A DNA stretch of 64,000 nt from Pontibacter litorisediminis. Its GTDB lineage: Bacteria > Bacteroidota > Bacteroidia > Cytophagales > Hymenobacteraceae. A program made the position numbers and the translations under genes. Below, in pieces: positions 9,617-19,367 of the stretch. Location of the stretch: positions 558,001 through 622,000 of the forward strand of contig NZ_JARDUA010000001.1 of NCBI RefSeq assembly GCF_029360645.1, written 5' to 3'. Positions within the stretch are counted from its first letter, which is position 1, and the number at the start of each line of letters is the position of its first letter. Under the pieces are notes generated by a model. The model saw only the letters and a program-made list of their open reading frames with translations. It was not told the DNA's origin and did no database searches.

Positions 9617-9991
9617 TTATTTAATTGGCTCGTCGGCCAGCACTTTGCTTACCACCTCTAGCACATTCTCTTCTGAAAACGGCTTTACGATATAAGACTT
9701 GGCACCATTCTCCATTGCTTCGTTCACGATCACTTCCTGGCCAACGGCGCTTACAATAATCACCCGCTGCTCCGGCTGCTCCGCTCTTATACCCTTTAGC
9801 ACCTCCAGACCGGTATTATCCGGCAGGATCACATCCAAAGTAATAAGGTCTGGCTTCGTTTCCTTTGCCAGTTCCAGCGCCGTTTGCCCGTTTGGTGCCT
9901 CACCTACAATCTCATAGCCAGCATCCGTGAGCATGTTTTTGAGCATGGTGCGCATGTAGAAGGAATCGTCTACAATTAGTATTCTTTTCAT
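9617..9991 (-). CDS. cheY: Single-domain response regulator CheY
   Basis: A 124-residue stand-alone receiver domain with all canonical residues: the acidic pair in ILIVDDSFYMR, the phospho-acceptor Asp in TLDVILPD, the Ser in IIVSAVG, and the Lys in IVKPF. It would take phosphate from CheA and carry the signal to an output that is not a flagellar motor here, since no flagellar genes are seen. It lies between cheW and cheB in the leftward cluster, with short gaps (24 and 66 bases). Confidence 0.93.
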   Translation of the reverse strand: MKRILIVDDSFYMRTMLKNMLTDAGYEIVGEAPNGQTALELAKETKPDLITLDVILPDNTGLEVLKGIRAEQPEQRVIIVSAVGQEVIVNEAMENGAKSYIVKPFSEENVLEVVSKVLADEPIK

Positions 9992-10015
9992 ACCTGGTAA
10001 AGTATAGTTTCTGAT

Positions 10016-10630
10016 TTATAAGTTAGGCAACAGGTTCACTTCCTCCTGTGTCAGGATCTTGTGCATATCCAGCACGATGATAAGCCTGTTGTCAATTTTG
10101 GCAATCCCCTCGATAAAATTTTCGCTCACGCTCACATCCTGCAGAAATGACGGGGTTTTGTCGATCTTGGTCAGCGGCAGGTTCAGCGACTGCGGCACCT
10201 CCCTCACATCCACGCCGATGCTATAATCATCAGCCTCCACTACGAGCGTATAACTTGTTCCCGTACTTGTCATTCCGGGGTCAGGCTTGATGTTAAAGCG
10301 CCTTTCCAGATCAATGATAGCGATAATATCGCCGCGGATATTGGCCACGCCTTTCACAAAATCAGGGGTACGGGGCATGCGCGTAACACTTGGTGTAACG
10401 GTTACTTCCTTTACCTGCCCGATCCTGATGGCATATTCTTCCGTGCCAAGCCTGAAGACAATCAGGTGCACCATTTCCGGGGCAACCTGTTCTCGGGCAG
10501 CCTCTGTAACCGGTGTATCCTGCTTCTCTTGCTTATCCTTCTCAGGCGTAAGTTCAGGTTTGGCAGCCACGGGCTGTGTATCTGCTGGCACCGGCGCTGG
10601 TTTATTGGTTGTCTTCGTTTCCTTTGCCAT
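10016..10630 (-). CDS. cheW: Chemotaxis coupling protein CheW with a disordered N-terminal extension
   Basis: A 204-residue adaptor linking the receptor to CheA. The CheW fold begins near residue 53 (VHLIVFRLGTEEYAIRI) and runs to about 195, with GVANIRGDIIAIIDLERR as a typical core stretch. The first 50 residues are rich in Lys, Pro, Glu and Ala and are probably disordered; most CheW proteins lack such a tail. The receptor gene carries a similar Lys/Ala/Pro-rich N-terminal tail, so both ends of the array may be tethered in a related way (inference). Only two bases separate its start from the receptor stop codon. Confidence 0.92.
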   Translation of the reverse strand: MAKETKTTNKPAPVPADTQPVAAKPELTPEKDKQEKQDTPVTEAAREQVAPEMVHLIVFRLGTEEYAIRIGQVKEVTVTPSVTRMPRTPDFVKGVANIRGDIIAIIDLERRFNIKPDPGMTSTGTSYTLVVEADDYSIGVDVREVPQSLNLPLTKIDKTPSFLQDVSVSENFIEGIAKIDNRLIIVLDMHKILTQEEVNLLPNL

Positions 10631-10632
10631 GC

Positions 10633-13600
10633 CTATTTCTTGCCATCACCAATTTTCACATCATTTAGCTTACGAGGCGAATCGGTGGCCGCACGCCTGT
10701 TTCCTGTATGACTGCGCTGTTTGCGGCTGTTGGTTGGGATAGAAGTCATCAGCCCCTTACGCTCATTAAACACCAGGTTGCCATCAACCAGCTTGAAGGC
10801 AGAGATGCTCACCTGCAGGTCAGCCGCGATATCGTTCAGGTTCTGTGAGGATGAGGTCAGTTCCTGCATCGAGCCAGACAGCTGCTTGGCTGTGCTAGCT
10901 ACCTGTTGCGTACCAGAGGCCGTCTGCTCGGCAATGGCTACCACTTCCTCCACATACTTCACTACGTCGCCAATGGTCGTTTTCTGAACCTCCGTCGCCG
11001 TTAAGATATCTTGCGCAGTGCGCAGTGTCTCACCGCTGGATGCTGCAATGTTTTTGAAAGCCCCGGACGCCTCGAAGGTGGCATTCTTTCCTTTCAATAC
11101 ACGACCCTCCATGGTAGAGATTGCCGTAGCCGCAGAGGCAGTGTCTTTCTTCACGTCCTCCACCAGTGTAGCAATCTCGCTGGCAGACTTGCGTGAACCC
11201 TCAGCCAGCTTTCGGATCTCTTCGGCTACCACGGCAAAGCCACGTCCCGCCTCACCGGCACGGGCCGCCTCAATGGCAGCGTTCAGGGCCAGCAGGTTTG
11301 TCTGTGCGGCGATATCCGTAATAACACCAAGCGATTTGGATATTTCCTGTGAGCGAGTGCTCAGTACTTCAATCGTTTTGGAGGTGAGGGCTGCTGAACT
11401 GGAGATTTCCTCCATGTTCTTCACCACCTCTGCCACTGTCTTCAGGCCGATCTGAGAGCTTTCCTCACCAAGCAAGGCTGATTTGTTCACCACCTCGGCA
11501 CGGTTAGCCGTCTCTTTCGTCGCTTTCATGATCTCCTCGATCAGCTTGAAAGCCTGGTCTGTTTTAAGGGCCTGGTTCTGCGCACCCTCCGCCATTTGTT
11601 GCATGGCAAGGGCCACGTCCAGCGTCACCTTGTTCATTTCCAATCCTTTGGCAGCCATTTCTTCGGAGGAAGAGCCTACTACCAGCGAAGAATCATTGAT
11701 CTCACCGAGAAGCGCGTTCAGGTTTTCTACCGCCAGGTTCAGGGCATTGGCCATATCCAAGATATCACCGGCTGTCTGCGCTTCTACTTTCTGAGTCAAG
11801 TCACCTTCGGAGATGGCACGTACCACGCGGGATACATCCAGCACCGGCGTTACGATAGACTCCAGGAGGTCGTTGAGCGTGTCCACCAGTTCCTTCCAGC
11901 TACCGCCCACACCTTGCAGTGTGGCGCGCTCGGTCAGCTTGCCTTCTACACCCGCAACCCTGGCCACACGCGACACCTCACCTGCCAGGCGGTTCAGGTC
12001 GATCACCATGGTATTGATGGTGTCTGCCAACTCGGCCATCTCGCCTTTTGCCTGCAGCGTCAGTTTTTGCGTTAGGTCACCTTTGGATACCGCTGTTACT
12101 ACTTTTACGATACCCCGCACCTGCGTCGTCAGGTTAGAGGCCATGGTGTTCACGTTGTCAGTCAGGTCTTTCCATACACCCGCTACGTTCGGCACGTTGG
12201 CCTGGCCGCCCAAGCGTCCTTCAGTACCTACCTCCAGCGATACGCGCGTCACCTCCCCGGCAAAGATATTCAGTGAGTCCACCATGCGGTTCATGTTCTC
12301 CTTCAGCTCGTTCAGCTCGCCTTTCACGTCCACCGACACTTTCTGCGTTAGGTCGCCTTTGGCCACCGCAGTGGCTACCTTGGCGATGTCGCGCACCTGC
12401 AGCGTCAGGTTAGAGGCCATGGTGTTCACGTTGTCCGTGAGTTCTTTCCAGGTGCCGCGTACTTTAGGCACGTTGGCCTGGCCACCAAGGCGTCCTTCTG
12501 TACCTACTTCACGCGCCACGCGGGTTACCTCATCTGCAAATATGTTCAGCGAGTCCACCATTTGGTTTAGGTTCTCCTTCAGGTCAAGCAGCTCGCCGCG
12601 GGCCTCTACCGTGATCTTCTGACTCAGGTCGCCCTTCGCTACTGCGGTGGCCACCTTAGCGATGTCACGCACCTGCGAAGTCAGGTTAGAAGCCATGTAG
12701 TTCACGTTATCGGTCAGGTCTTTCCAGGTACCGCCCACGTTCGGCACGTTGGCCTGGCCGCCCAGCTTGCCCTCGGTGCCCACCTCGCGTGCCACGCGGG
12801 TTACTTCATCACCAAAGACGTTGAGCGAGTCCACCATTTGGTTTAGGTTCTCTTTCAGGTCAAGCAGCTCGCCGCGGGCCTCTACCGTGATCTTCTGGCT
12901 CAGGTCGCCCTTCGCTACCGCGGTGGCTACCTTGGCTATACCTCTTACCTGCGTTGTCAGGTTGGAGGCCATGATATTTACATTATCAGTCAGGTCTTTC
13001 CAAACCCCGCCCACGTTCGGTACATTGGCCTGGCCACCCAATCTACCCTCGGTACCTACTTCCAGGGCCACACGGGTCACCTCACCGGCGAAGATGTTGA
13101 GCGAGTCCACCATGCGGTTGATGTTTTCCTTCAGCTCACCCAGCTCGCCTTTCACGTCCACCGACACCTTCTGCGTCAGGTCGCCCTGTGCAACAGCCGT
13201 AGAAACGTTAGCGATATCGCGCACCTGCGAAGTCAGGTTGGAGGCCATGGTGTTCACGTTGTCGGTCAGGTTCTTCCAGGTACCGCCTACGTTCGGCACG
13301 TTGGCCTGGCCGCCCAGCTTGCCCTCGGTGCCCACTTCGCGCGCCACACGGGTTACCTCGTCTGCAAAGATGTTGAGCGAGTCCACCATCTGGTTCAGGT
13401 TCTCCTTCAGGTCGGCCAACTCGCCTTTCACATTCACTGTTATTTTCTGGCTCAGGTCCCCTTTGGCCACGGCCGTCGCCACATTCGCAATGTCACGAAC
13501 CTGCAGCGTCAGGTTAGAGGCCATGGAGTTCACGTTGTCCGTGAGCTCTTTCCAGATACCCGCTACGTTGGGCACATTGGCCTGGCCACCTAGTATACCT

Positions 13601-15147
13601 TCTGTACCCACCTCACGTGCCACACGGGTTACTTCCGCGCCAAACACATTCAGTCGGTCCACCATTTCATTCAGAATATCCTTCAGCTCACCCAGCTCGC
13701 CTTTCACGTCCACCGACACTTTCTGCGTCAGGTCGCCCTTGGCCACCGCAGTAGCCACGTTGGCGATGTCACGTACCTGAGAAGTCAGGTTGCCAGCCAT
13801 CAGGTTCACGTTATCAGTAAGTTCTTTCCAGGTACCCTCTACTCTTGGTACATTGGCTTGGCCGCCCAGCTTGCCCTCGGTGCCCACCTCGCGTGCCACA
13901 CGGGTTACCTCACCGGCAAAGATGTTGAGCGAGTCCACCATTTGGTTGATGTTCTCCTTCAGCTCGGCCATCTCGCCACGCACATTCACCGTAATTTTCT
14001 GCGTCAGGTCACCTTTGGCCACGGCAGTAGCCACGTTGGCAATATCCCGCATTTGGGAAGTCAGGTTGGAGGCCATGGTGTTCACGTTGTCGGTCAAGTC
14101 TTTCCAAACACCGCCCACGTTCGGTACTCTGGCCTGGCCACCTAGGCGTCCTTCCGTACCTACTTCACGCGCCACACGGGTTACCTCACCGGCAAAGATG
14201 TTGAGCGAGTCCACCATGCGGTTGATGTTCTCCTTCAGCTCACTTAACTCCCCTTTCACGTCCACCGACACTTTCTGCGTCAGGTCGCCCTTGGCCACCG
14301 CGGTGGCCACGTTGGCGATGTCACGCACCTGAAAAGTCAGGTTGGAGGCCATGGTATTTACGTTGTCAGTCAGGTCTTTCCAAACACCGGCCACGTTCGG
14401 CACCGATGCCTGTCCACCCAATTTACCCTCTGTACCCACTTCCAGGGCCACACGGGTAACCTCACCGGCAAACAGGTTCAGGTTATCGATGGTCCGGTTG
14501 ATGGTCTCGGCCATAACCTTGAAGTCGCCGGACACCGGGATTTGGAAGGTTTCATCCAGGTTACCGCGGGAAATATTCTTCAGTACCTTACCCACCTCGA
14601 GTACAGGCACCGCGATAGAATCCACCAGACCGTTGATGTTGTTGATCATATCCTTCCAGAAACCGGAAGCATTCTCGGCAGAGGCACGGGCTTTCAGGTT
14701 TCCTTCCACACCGGCTACCTTGGAGATACGCGACACCTCGCCACCAACACCACCAATCATCTCCACCATCGAGTTATAGGCCTCGGCTATATCCGCAAAG
14801 ATGTCGTCGTTTTGCTTTGTCAGGCGCACCGACACGTCTCCTTTCTTAAATGCGTCGAGGGCATAAAGCACCCGGTTCAGCTGGTCACTGATGTAGTCGG
14901 GATTGCTAGGCAGTTTGCCTTGTCGCAGCTTTTTGGATGGGGCGCCCTTGTCGGCAGCTGGCTTGGCAGCACCGGCTGGAAGTTCTTTAGCCGCAGGGGC
15001 AGCAGGCTTGGCAGGGGCTTCTTCCACGACTGTAGCGGCGCCCCCTCTCTCGGCTTTAGCCTGAGGAGCATTTTTCTTCTCTTCTTTGGCTTCTACGTCA
15101 CTGATGAGCTTCTCTTTACTCAACTTCAAGTTTTTACCTAAGGCCAT
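10633..15147 (-). CDS. Soluble methyl-accepting chemotaxis protein with tandem HAMP repeats
   Basis: A 1504-residue receptor with no membrane helix and no periplasmic domain. Residues 1-80 are a Lys/Ala/Pro-rich tail. Residues 85-222 hold diverged HAMP segments. Residues 223-1142 are ten tandem 92-residue units of the type [19 protein letters not shown] followed by GDLTQK, each a pair of HAMP-like modules. Residues 1143-1460 are the MCP signalling coiled coil, whose hairpin tip (about 1280-1312) contains [17 protein letters not shown]. The C-terminus lacks a CheR-docking pentapeptide and ends in a basic tail. It heads the cheW-cheY-cheB-cheA-cheC genes and lies downstream of parA. Its sensory input must be cytoplasmic or come through partner proteins. 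Confidence 0.93.
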   Translation of the reverse strand: MALGKNLKLSKEKLISDVEAKEEKKNAPQAKAERGGAATVVEEAPAKPAAPAAKELPAGAAKPAADKGAPSKKLRQGKLPSNPDYISDQLNRVLYALDAFKKGDVSVRLTKQNDDIFADIAEAYNSMVEMIGGVGGEVSRISKVAGVEGNLKARASAENASGFWKDMINNINGLVDSIAVPVLEVGKVLKNISRGNLDETFQIPVSGDFKVMAETINRTIDNLNLFAGEVTRVALEVGTEGKLGGQASVPNVAGVWKDLTDNVNTMASNLTFQVRDIANVATAVAKGDLTQKVSVDVKGELSELKENINRMVDSLNIFAGEVTRVAREVGTEGRLGGQARVPNVGGVWKDLTDNVNTMASNLTSQMRDIANVATAVAKGDLTQKITVNVRGEMAELKENINQMVDSLNIFAGEVTRVAREVGTEGKLGGQANVPRVEGTWKELTDNVNLMAGNLTSQVRDIANVATAVAKGDLTQKVSVDVKGELGELKDILNEMVDRLNVFGAEVTRVAREVGTEGILGGQANVPNVAGIWKELTDNVNSMASNLTLQVRDIANVATAVAKGDLSQKITVNVKGELADLKENLNQMVDSLNIFADEVTRVAREVGTEGKLGGQANVPNVGGTWKNLTDNVNTMASNLTSQVRDIANVSTAVAQGDLTQKVSVDVKGELGELKENINRMVDSLNIFAGEVTRVALEVGTEGRLGGQANVPNVGGVWKDLTDNVNIMASNLTTQVRGIAKVATAVAKGDLSQKITVEARGELLDLKENLNQMVDSLNVFGDEVTRVAREVGTEGKLGGQANVPNVGGTWKDLTDNVNYMASNLTSQVRDIAKVATAVAKGDLSQKITVEARGELLDLKENLNQMVDSLNIFADEVTRVAREVGTEGRLGGQANVPKVRGTWKELTDNVNTMASNLTLQVRDIAKVATAVAKGDLTQKVSVDVKGELNELKENMNRMVDSLNIFAGEVTRVSLEVGTEGRLGGQANVPNVAGVWKDLTDNVNTMASNLTTQVRGIVKVVTAVSKGDLTQKLTLQAKGEMAELADTINTMVIDLNRLAGEVSRVARVAGVEGKLTERATLQGVGGSWKELVDTLNDLLESIVTPVLDVSRVVRAISEGDLTQKVEAQTAGDILDMANALNLAVENLNALLGEINDSSLVVGSSSEEMAAKGLEMNKVTLDVALAMQQMAEGAQNQALKTDQAFKLIEEIMKATKETANRAEVVNKSALLGEESSQIGLKTVAEVVKNMEEISSSAALTSKTIEVLSTRSQEISKSLGVITDIAAQTNLLALNAAIEAARAGEAGRGFAVVAEEIRKLAEGSRKSASEIATLVEDVKKDTASAATAISTMEGRVLKGKNATFEASGAFKNIAASSGETLRTAQDILTATEVQKTTIGDVVKYVEEVVAIAEQTASGTQQVASTAKQLSGSMQELTSSSQNLNDIAADLQVSISAFKLVDGNLVFNERKGLMTSIPTNSRKQRSHTGNRRAATDSPRKLNDVKIGDGKK
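11722..14481 (-). repeat. Ten tandem 276-bp in-frame HAMP repeat units
   Basis: Each unit encodes 92 residues beginning LN(I/V)F. Unit borders step by exactly 276 bp: unit 1 is 14206-14481, unit 2 is 13930-14205, and so on to unit 10 at 11722-11997. Units 2-8 are close copies of each other at DNA level; units 9 and 10 diverge towards the signalling domain. Such near-identical repeats can expand or contract by recombination and may be collapsed in assemblies. Confidence 0.9.
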
Positions 15148-15296
15148 AGTTAGTTTGGTTGGAATAGGGTATCTCTAAACCTTGTGTAGCATCGAAACAG
15201 TCCGAAGAATGGGATGTTTCGACACCGCAGGATTTCGAGTAGTGCAATTTACTATAAAAGTATCAAATTTCCTGATCTATGCGGAGGTATTCACGC

Positions 15297-16043
15297 TCAG
15301 GCTTCCAGGTACTCCTCCGCCAGGGCGGCATAGTCACGGGCACCATTAGAGGACGCATCGTAATCCAAAACGCTCTTCCCAAACGATGGTGCCTCGGCCA
15401 GTTTCACATTCATGCGGATCTGACTACGGAAAATCTTCTCCTTCACGTTCTCCTGCAGGTACTCCAGCACCTCCTGACTCAGCTTGCGGCGCACATCAAA
15501 CATCACCACTACGACACCTTTTATTTTAAGTTTCGGGTTAAATGTTTTTTTCACCTTCTGCACCGTGTTCATAATCTGGTCGAGCCCCTGCAGCGTGAGC
15601 ACCTCCATCTGCAACGGAATAAGCACCTCATGGGCAGCCGTTAAGGCATTTAGCGTCAGCACCGACAACGAGGGCGGGCAATCGATGAGGATAAAGTCGA
15701 AGCCCCGGGCCTGCGAAAGGATGGCTTTTAAAAATTTCTCCCGCTCCGGCTGCGTCACCAGCGATATCTCGATATCCACCAGTTCGTTGGAACCAGGAGC
15801 TATCCAAACACCGTTCTTCTCTACCAGCACGTCGTTTATACTTTTATCGCCCTGAAACACATCGGCCAGCGTGGACTCCGGGTTGGAAACAGCCAGCGAG
15901 TAGGAAAGGTTGCTTTGGGGGTCCAGGTCGATCAGCAGTACTTTTTTCCCCTGCTTGCTCAGGGCACTGCCCAGGTTTATGGTTGTAGTTGTTTTGCCAG
16001 TGCCGCCTTTCTGGTTAATCACGGCCACTACATTAGTCTTCAT
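15297..16043 (-). CDS. ParA-family ATPase, probably positioning the chemosensory array
   Basis: A 248-residue ParA/Soj-type ATPase with the deviant Walker A motif KGGTGKTT (residues 12-19), IDLDPQSN (Walker A') and LIDCPPSLS (Walker B). The start at 16043 begins the conserved strand; an upstream in-frame ATG at 16088 adds a non-conserved leader. No parB gene or parS-like site is seen beside it. It is instead 149 bases upstream of, and co-directional with, the soluble receptor and che genes. In Rhodobacter sphaeroides the ParA homologue PpfA, encoded in a che operon, spaces cytoplasmic receptor clusters, and ParC does a related job in Vibrio. A similar role here is inferred; general chromosome partitioning is the alternative. 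Confidence 0.85.
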   Translation of the reverse strand: MKTNVVAVINQKGGTGKTTTTINLGSALSKQGKKVLLIDLDPQSNLSYSLAVSNPESTLADVFQGDKSINDVLVEKNGVWIAPGSNELVDIEISLVTQPEREKFLKAILSQARGFDFILIDCPPSLSVLTLNALTAAHEVLIPLQMEVLTLQGLDQIMNTVQKVKKTFNPKLKIKGVVVVMFDVRRKLSQEVLEYLQENVKEKIFRSQIRMNVKLAEAPSFGKSVLDYDASSNGARDYAALAEEYLEA

Positions 16044-16150
16044 CAAGTAGGTCTTAAGGGTGCAGATTGGCGGCTTTGCGCCAGCCATGCCACTAAACTA
16101 AAGAATTAAAGTATAAATTGAAAGTAAGAAAAAGGCTGCAAGAAGTGCGC

Positions 16151-16639
16151 CTATGCCTTAAACTGGTCCAGCAGGTGGCCAGTGGTTATGTGTATGTCCT
16201 GCCACTGCTTTAAATCGAGGGCCACAGCCACCACGCCGGCAGGGTCCAGGTAACCAAGCTGCAGCTCATCCGTTAATTCGCGGGCAAGGCGGGTTATACC
16301 GGGGTTGTGCGCCACTAGCAGCACCTGCTTTACATGATCGGGCAGCTCGCCAAGGCCTTTGATCAGGTATGCTTCGCGGGCATTGTAGAGGTCGGGGTTG
16401 TAGTTGATCTGCTCCTCATCGAAGTATAAACGGCCTGCTATGGCACGGGCGGTGGCGTTGGCGCGGGTGGCTGGGCTAGCCAGAATAGCATCAACCTTCG
16501 AAAATTTTTCACGAAGCCATTTCCCCGTGTTTCGGGCTTGTTGCTGGCCTGCCGGTGTAAGCTCGCGTTCAAAGTCTGGCTGAAGCGGAAAAGGGTCATA
16601 CGCTTCAGCATGGCGGCAGAGGAGCACAATTCTTTGCAT
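16151..16639 (-). CDS. sixA: SixA-like phosphohistidine phosphatase
   Basis: A 162-residue histidine phosphatase of the phosphoglycerate-mutase branch. The phospho-accepting motif is CRHAEA (His10) and the second catalytic His is in LLVAHNPGITRLA. Length and motifs match SixA, which removes phosphate from histidine-phosphotransfer domains or PTS proteins in E. coli. It lies just upstream of parA and the che genes on the same strand, 107 bases away. A role on the CheA HPt domain would be attractive but is speculation. The next upstream gene, topA, is divergent. Confidence 0.85.
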   Translation of the reverse strand: MQRIVLLCRHAEAYDPFPLQPDFERELTPAGQQQARNTGKWLREKFSKVDAILASPATRANATARAIAGRLYFDEEQINYNPDLYNAREAYLIKGLGELPDHVKQVLLVAHNPGITRLARELTDELQLGYLDPAGVVAVALDLKQWQDIHITTGHLLDQFKA

Positions 16640-16804
16640 ATAGTAGATCAGGTGAACGTATAGTTATGGTGCCGGCCAACCTAGGGAGCCCGCCGGAATT
16701 TCTCGCGTAGTTAAACCCCTGTTATACGTATTGGGTTGTAATTGTTGAAAAAAAAATTTGAACTTTGGGCAAAAGTTGGCCTGTTTCGCCTGTAAATATA
16801 AAGG

Positions 16805-19246
16805 ATGATAAAAAACCTAGTCATAGTAGAGTCGCCTGCCAAGGCAAAAACGATAGAGGGATATTTAGGGAAGGATTTCGTTGTGAAGTCCAGCTTCGGC
16901 CATGTGCGCGACCTGCCTAAGGATAACAACGCCATCGACATAGCCCACGGCTTTAAGCCGACCTATGTCATCTCCAGCGATAAGCGGGAAGTGGTGGCGC
17001 AGTTACGCAAGCTAGCGAAGGAGGCCGAGACTGTCTGGCTCGCGTCGGACGACGACCGCGAGGGAGAAGCCATCTCCTGGCACCTGACCGAGGCCCTGAA
17101 CCTGAACGACGCCAAGACACGCCGCATCGTTTTCCGCGAGATCACCAAGAACGCCATTCTTAACGCCATCAGCTCCCCGCGCGGGATCGACATGGACCTG
17201 GTGAACGCACAGCAGGCACGCCGTATCCTGGACCGCCTGGTGGGTTTCGAACTGTCGCCGGTGCTGTGGAAGAAGATCAAGACCGGTCTCTCGGCCGGTC
17301 GTGTGCAGTCGGTGGCGGTGCGCCTGGTAGTGGAGCGCGAGCGGGAGATTGAGCGCCACAAAGCGGAAGCCACTTTCCGCATCACGGCTTCGTTTGATGT
17401 ACAGGGCCGGACGCTGGAGGCCGAGCTCCCGCAAAAGTTCAAGACGGAGGAGGAAGCCCAGGCCTTTCTGCAAAAATGTATCGGCGCCGAGTATAAGATC
17501 GAGAACCTGGAGCAAAAGCCGCTCAAACGCAGCCCCGCTCCGCCGTTTACCACCTCTACCCTGCAGCAGGAGGCCAGCCGCAAGCTGTACTTCTCCGTAG
17601 CCCAGACCATGACCATCGCGCAGCGCCTCTACGAGGCCGGTAAGATCTCCTACATGCGTACCGACTCGCTGAACCTTTCCGACGAGGCTATCCAGGGTGC
17701 AAGCCGTGAGATCCAGCGTTCCTTTGGGGAGAAGTTCGTGAAGACCAGGCGCTTTAAAACCAAGACATCGGGAGCACAGGAAGCCCACGAGGCCATTCGC
17801 CCAACGGACTTCTCGCAGATGACCGCTAGTTCAGACCGCAACGAGCAGCGCCTCTACGAACTGATCTGGAAACGCGCCATCGCCTCCCAAATGGCCGACG
17901 CTGAGATAGAGAAAACAACCGTTACCATCGGCATCTCCACGCAGCCGGACCAGAAGCTGCAGGCCACCGGGGAGGTGATCAAGTTCGAGGGCTTCCTGAA
18001 AGTATACATTGAGTCTAAGGACGATGAGGAAGAAGGGGCTGACGAGGATGTGAAAGGCATGTTGCCGCCGCTGAGCATAGGGCAAAGTATAAACCTGCGC
18101 CAGATGCTGGCCACGCAGCGCTACAGCCGCCCGCCGGCCCGCTACACAGAGGCAAGCCTTGTGAAGAAGCTGGAGGAAATGGGCATCGGCCGACCTTCTA
18201 CCTACGCCCCTACCATCTCGACCATACAAAAGCGTGGCTACGTGGAGAAAGACTCCCGCGAGGGCAAGGAGCGTAATTTCCAGGTGCTCACGCTGAAGGG
18301 CGACAACATCACCACCCAAACAAAAACCGAGATTACGGGTGCCGAGAAGGCGAAACTCTTCCCCACGGATACAGCCATGGTGGTGAACGACTTCCTGGTG
18401 GAGCACTTCCCGAACGTGATCGACTATTCCTTCACCGCGCGTGTGGAGGCCGAGTTTGATGAGATTGCACAGGGCCAGAAAGAGTGGGAAGACATGCTGG
18501 ACCAGTTCTACCAGAAGTTCCACAAGCGCATTGAGTCGAGCGAGAGCATCTCCAGGGCCGATGTCTCCGGGGCCCGCGAATTGGGAACGGACCCTGTGAC
18601 AGGCAAAACAGTGGTGGCCAAGCTTGGCCGTTTCGGGCCATACGTGCAGTTGGGAGAGGAGAACGAAGAAACAGGCGAAAAGCCGGTTTACGCCAGCCTG
18701 CGCAAAGGCCAGTTTATAGAGAGCCTGGCGCTGGAGGATGCGCTGGAGCTATTTAAGCTGCCACGCATTGTGGGCACGTTCGAGGACAAGGACATGACAG
18801 CGGCCATTGGGCGTTTCGGCCCTTACATCCGCCATGACAGCAAGTTCTACTCGCTACCTAAAACCCTGGACCCGCTGGAGGTGACCGCAGAGGAGGCTGT
18901 TGAACTGATACAGGCCAAGCGCAAGGCGGATGCGGAGAAAGTGATCAAAACGTTCCCGGAGAACCCGGACATCCAGGTGCTGAACGGACGCTATGGCCCC
19001 TACATTGTGGCCGGCAAAAAGAACGTGAAGATTCCGAAAGGGAAAGAGCCTAGTGAGCTGACCTTGCAGGAGTGCATGGAGCTGGCTGAGGCGACGCCGG
19101 AGAAGAAAGGCCGTGGCGGCTTTAAAAAGAAAGCCGATGCCGATAAGCCGGCAGCCGAGAAGAAAACGGCTACCAAGGCAAAAAAGGCTTCCACAGCTAA
19201 AAAAACCACGACAGCCAAAAAGGCTTCGCCAAAGAAAAAGGCATAG
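16805..19246 (+). CDS. topA: DNA topoisomerase I
   Basis: An 813-residue type IA topoisomerase that relaxes negative supercoils. The Toprim domain opens with VESPAKAKTIEGYLG, and the active-site Tyr is in SYMRTDSLNLS. After the core, the usual zinc fingers are replaced by C-terminal repeats carrying GRFGPYVQLG, GRFGPYIRHD and GRYGPYIVAG, typical of bacteroidete TopA. The last 50 residues are a Lys/Ala/Thr tail that probably binds DNA electrostatically. The gene is divergent from sixA and ends at a strong terminator. Confidence 0.96.
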   Translation: MIKNLVIVESPAKAKTIEGYLGKDFVVKSSFGHVRDLPKDNNAIDIAHGFKPTYVISSDKREVVAQLRKLAKEAETVWLASDDDREGEAISWHLTEALNLNDAKTRRIVFREITKNAILNAISSPRGIDMDLVNAQQARRILDRLVGFELSPVLWKKIKTGLSAGRVQSVAVRLVVEREREIERHKAEATFRITASFDVQGRTLEAELPQKFKTEEEAQAFLQKCIGAEYKIENLEQKPLKRSPAPPFTTSTLQQEASRKLYFSVAQTMTIAQRLYEAGKISYMRTDSLNLSDEAIQGASREIQRSFGEKFVKTRRFKTKTSGAQEAHEAIRPTDFSQMTASSDRNEQRLYELIWKRAIASQMADAEIEKTTVTIGISTQPDQKLQATGEVIKFEGFLKVYIESKDDEEEGADEDVKGMLPPLSIGQSINLRQMLATQRYSRPPARYTEASLVKKLEEMGIGRPSTYAPTISTIQKRGYVEKDSREGKERNFQVLTLKGDNITTQTKTEITGAEKAKLFPTDTAMVVNDFLVEHFPNVIDYSFTARVEAEFDEIAQGQKEWEDMLDQFYQKFHKRIESSESISRADVSGARELGTDPVTGKTVVAKLGRFGPYVQLGEENEETGEKPVYASLRKGQFIESLALEDALELFKLPRIVGTFEDKDMTAAIGRFGPYIRHDSKFYSLPKTLDPLEVTAEEAVELIQAKRKADAEKVIKTFPENPDIQVLNGRYGPYIVAGKKNVKIPKGKEPSELTLQECMELAEATPEKKGRGGFKKKADADKPAAEKKTATKAKKASTAKKTTTAKKASPKKKA

Positions 19247-19251
19247 TCTAA

Positions 19252-19308
19252 AGTATACTAAAACAAAAAGAGCACCTGGATAAGGTGCTCTTTTTGTTTT
19301 AGTATACT
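19252..19308. terminator. Perfect 25-bp bidirectional terminator after topA
   Basis: Arms 19252-19276 and 19284-19308 are exact reverse complements with a 7-base loop. Both arms hold A/T runs for either direction. The base of the stem is AGTATACT, a palindrome of the motif that is abundant throughout the window. It separates topA from the convergent RNA methyltransferase gene. Confidence 0.85.
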
Positions 19309-19367
19309 CCGTTTCAGTGAAGGCGGTACAGATGTGCGCCTAAGCCAGGCATGGTAGCTTTCTATAG

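Noticed and set aside
11722..14481. Regular repeats that might suggest a CRISPR array
   Set aside because: The unit is 276 bp, in frame and without unique spacers; it encodes HAMP modules.
11813..14779. Several long plus-strand frames (up to 343 codons) opposite the receptor gene
   Set aside because: They are repetitive, Ser/Pro-rich mirror images of the 276-bp repeats and have no domain; the minus-strand receptor explains the region.
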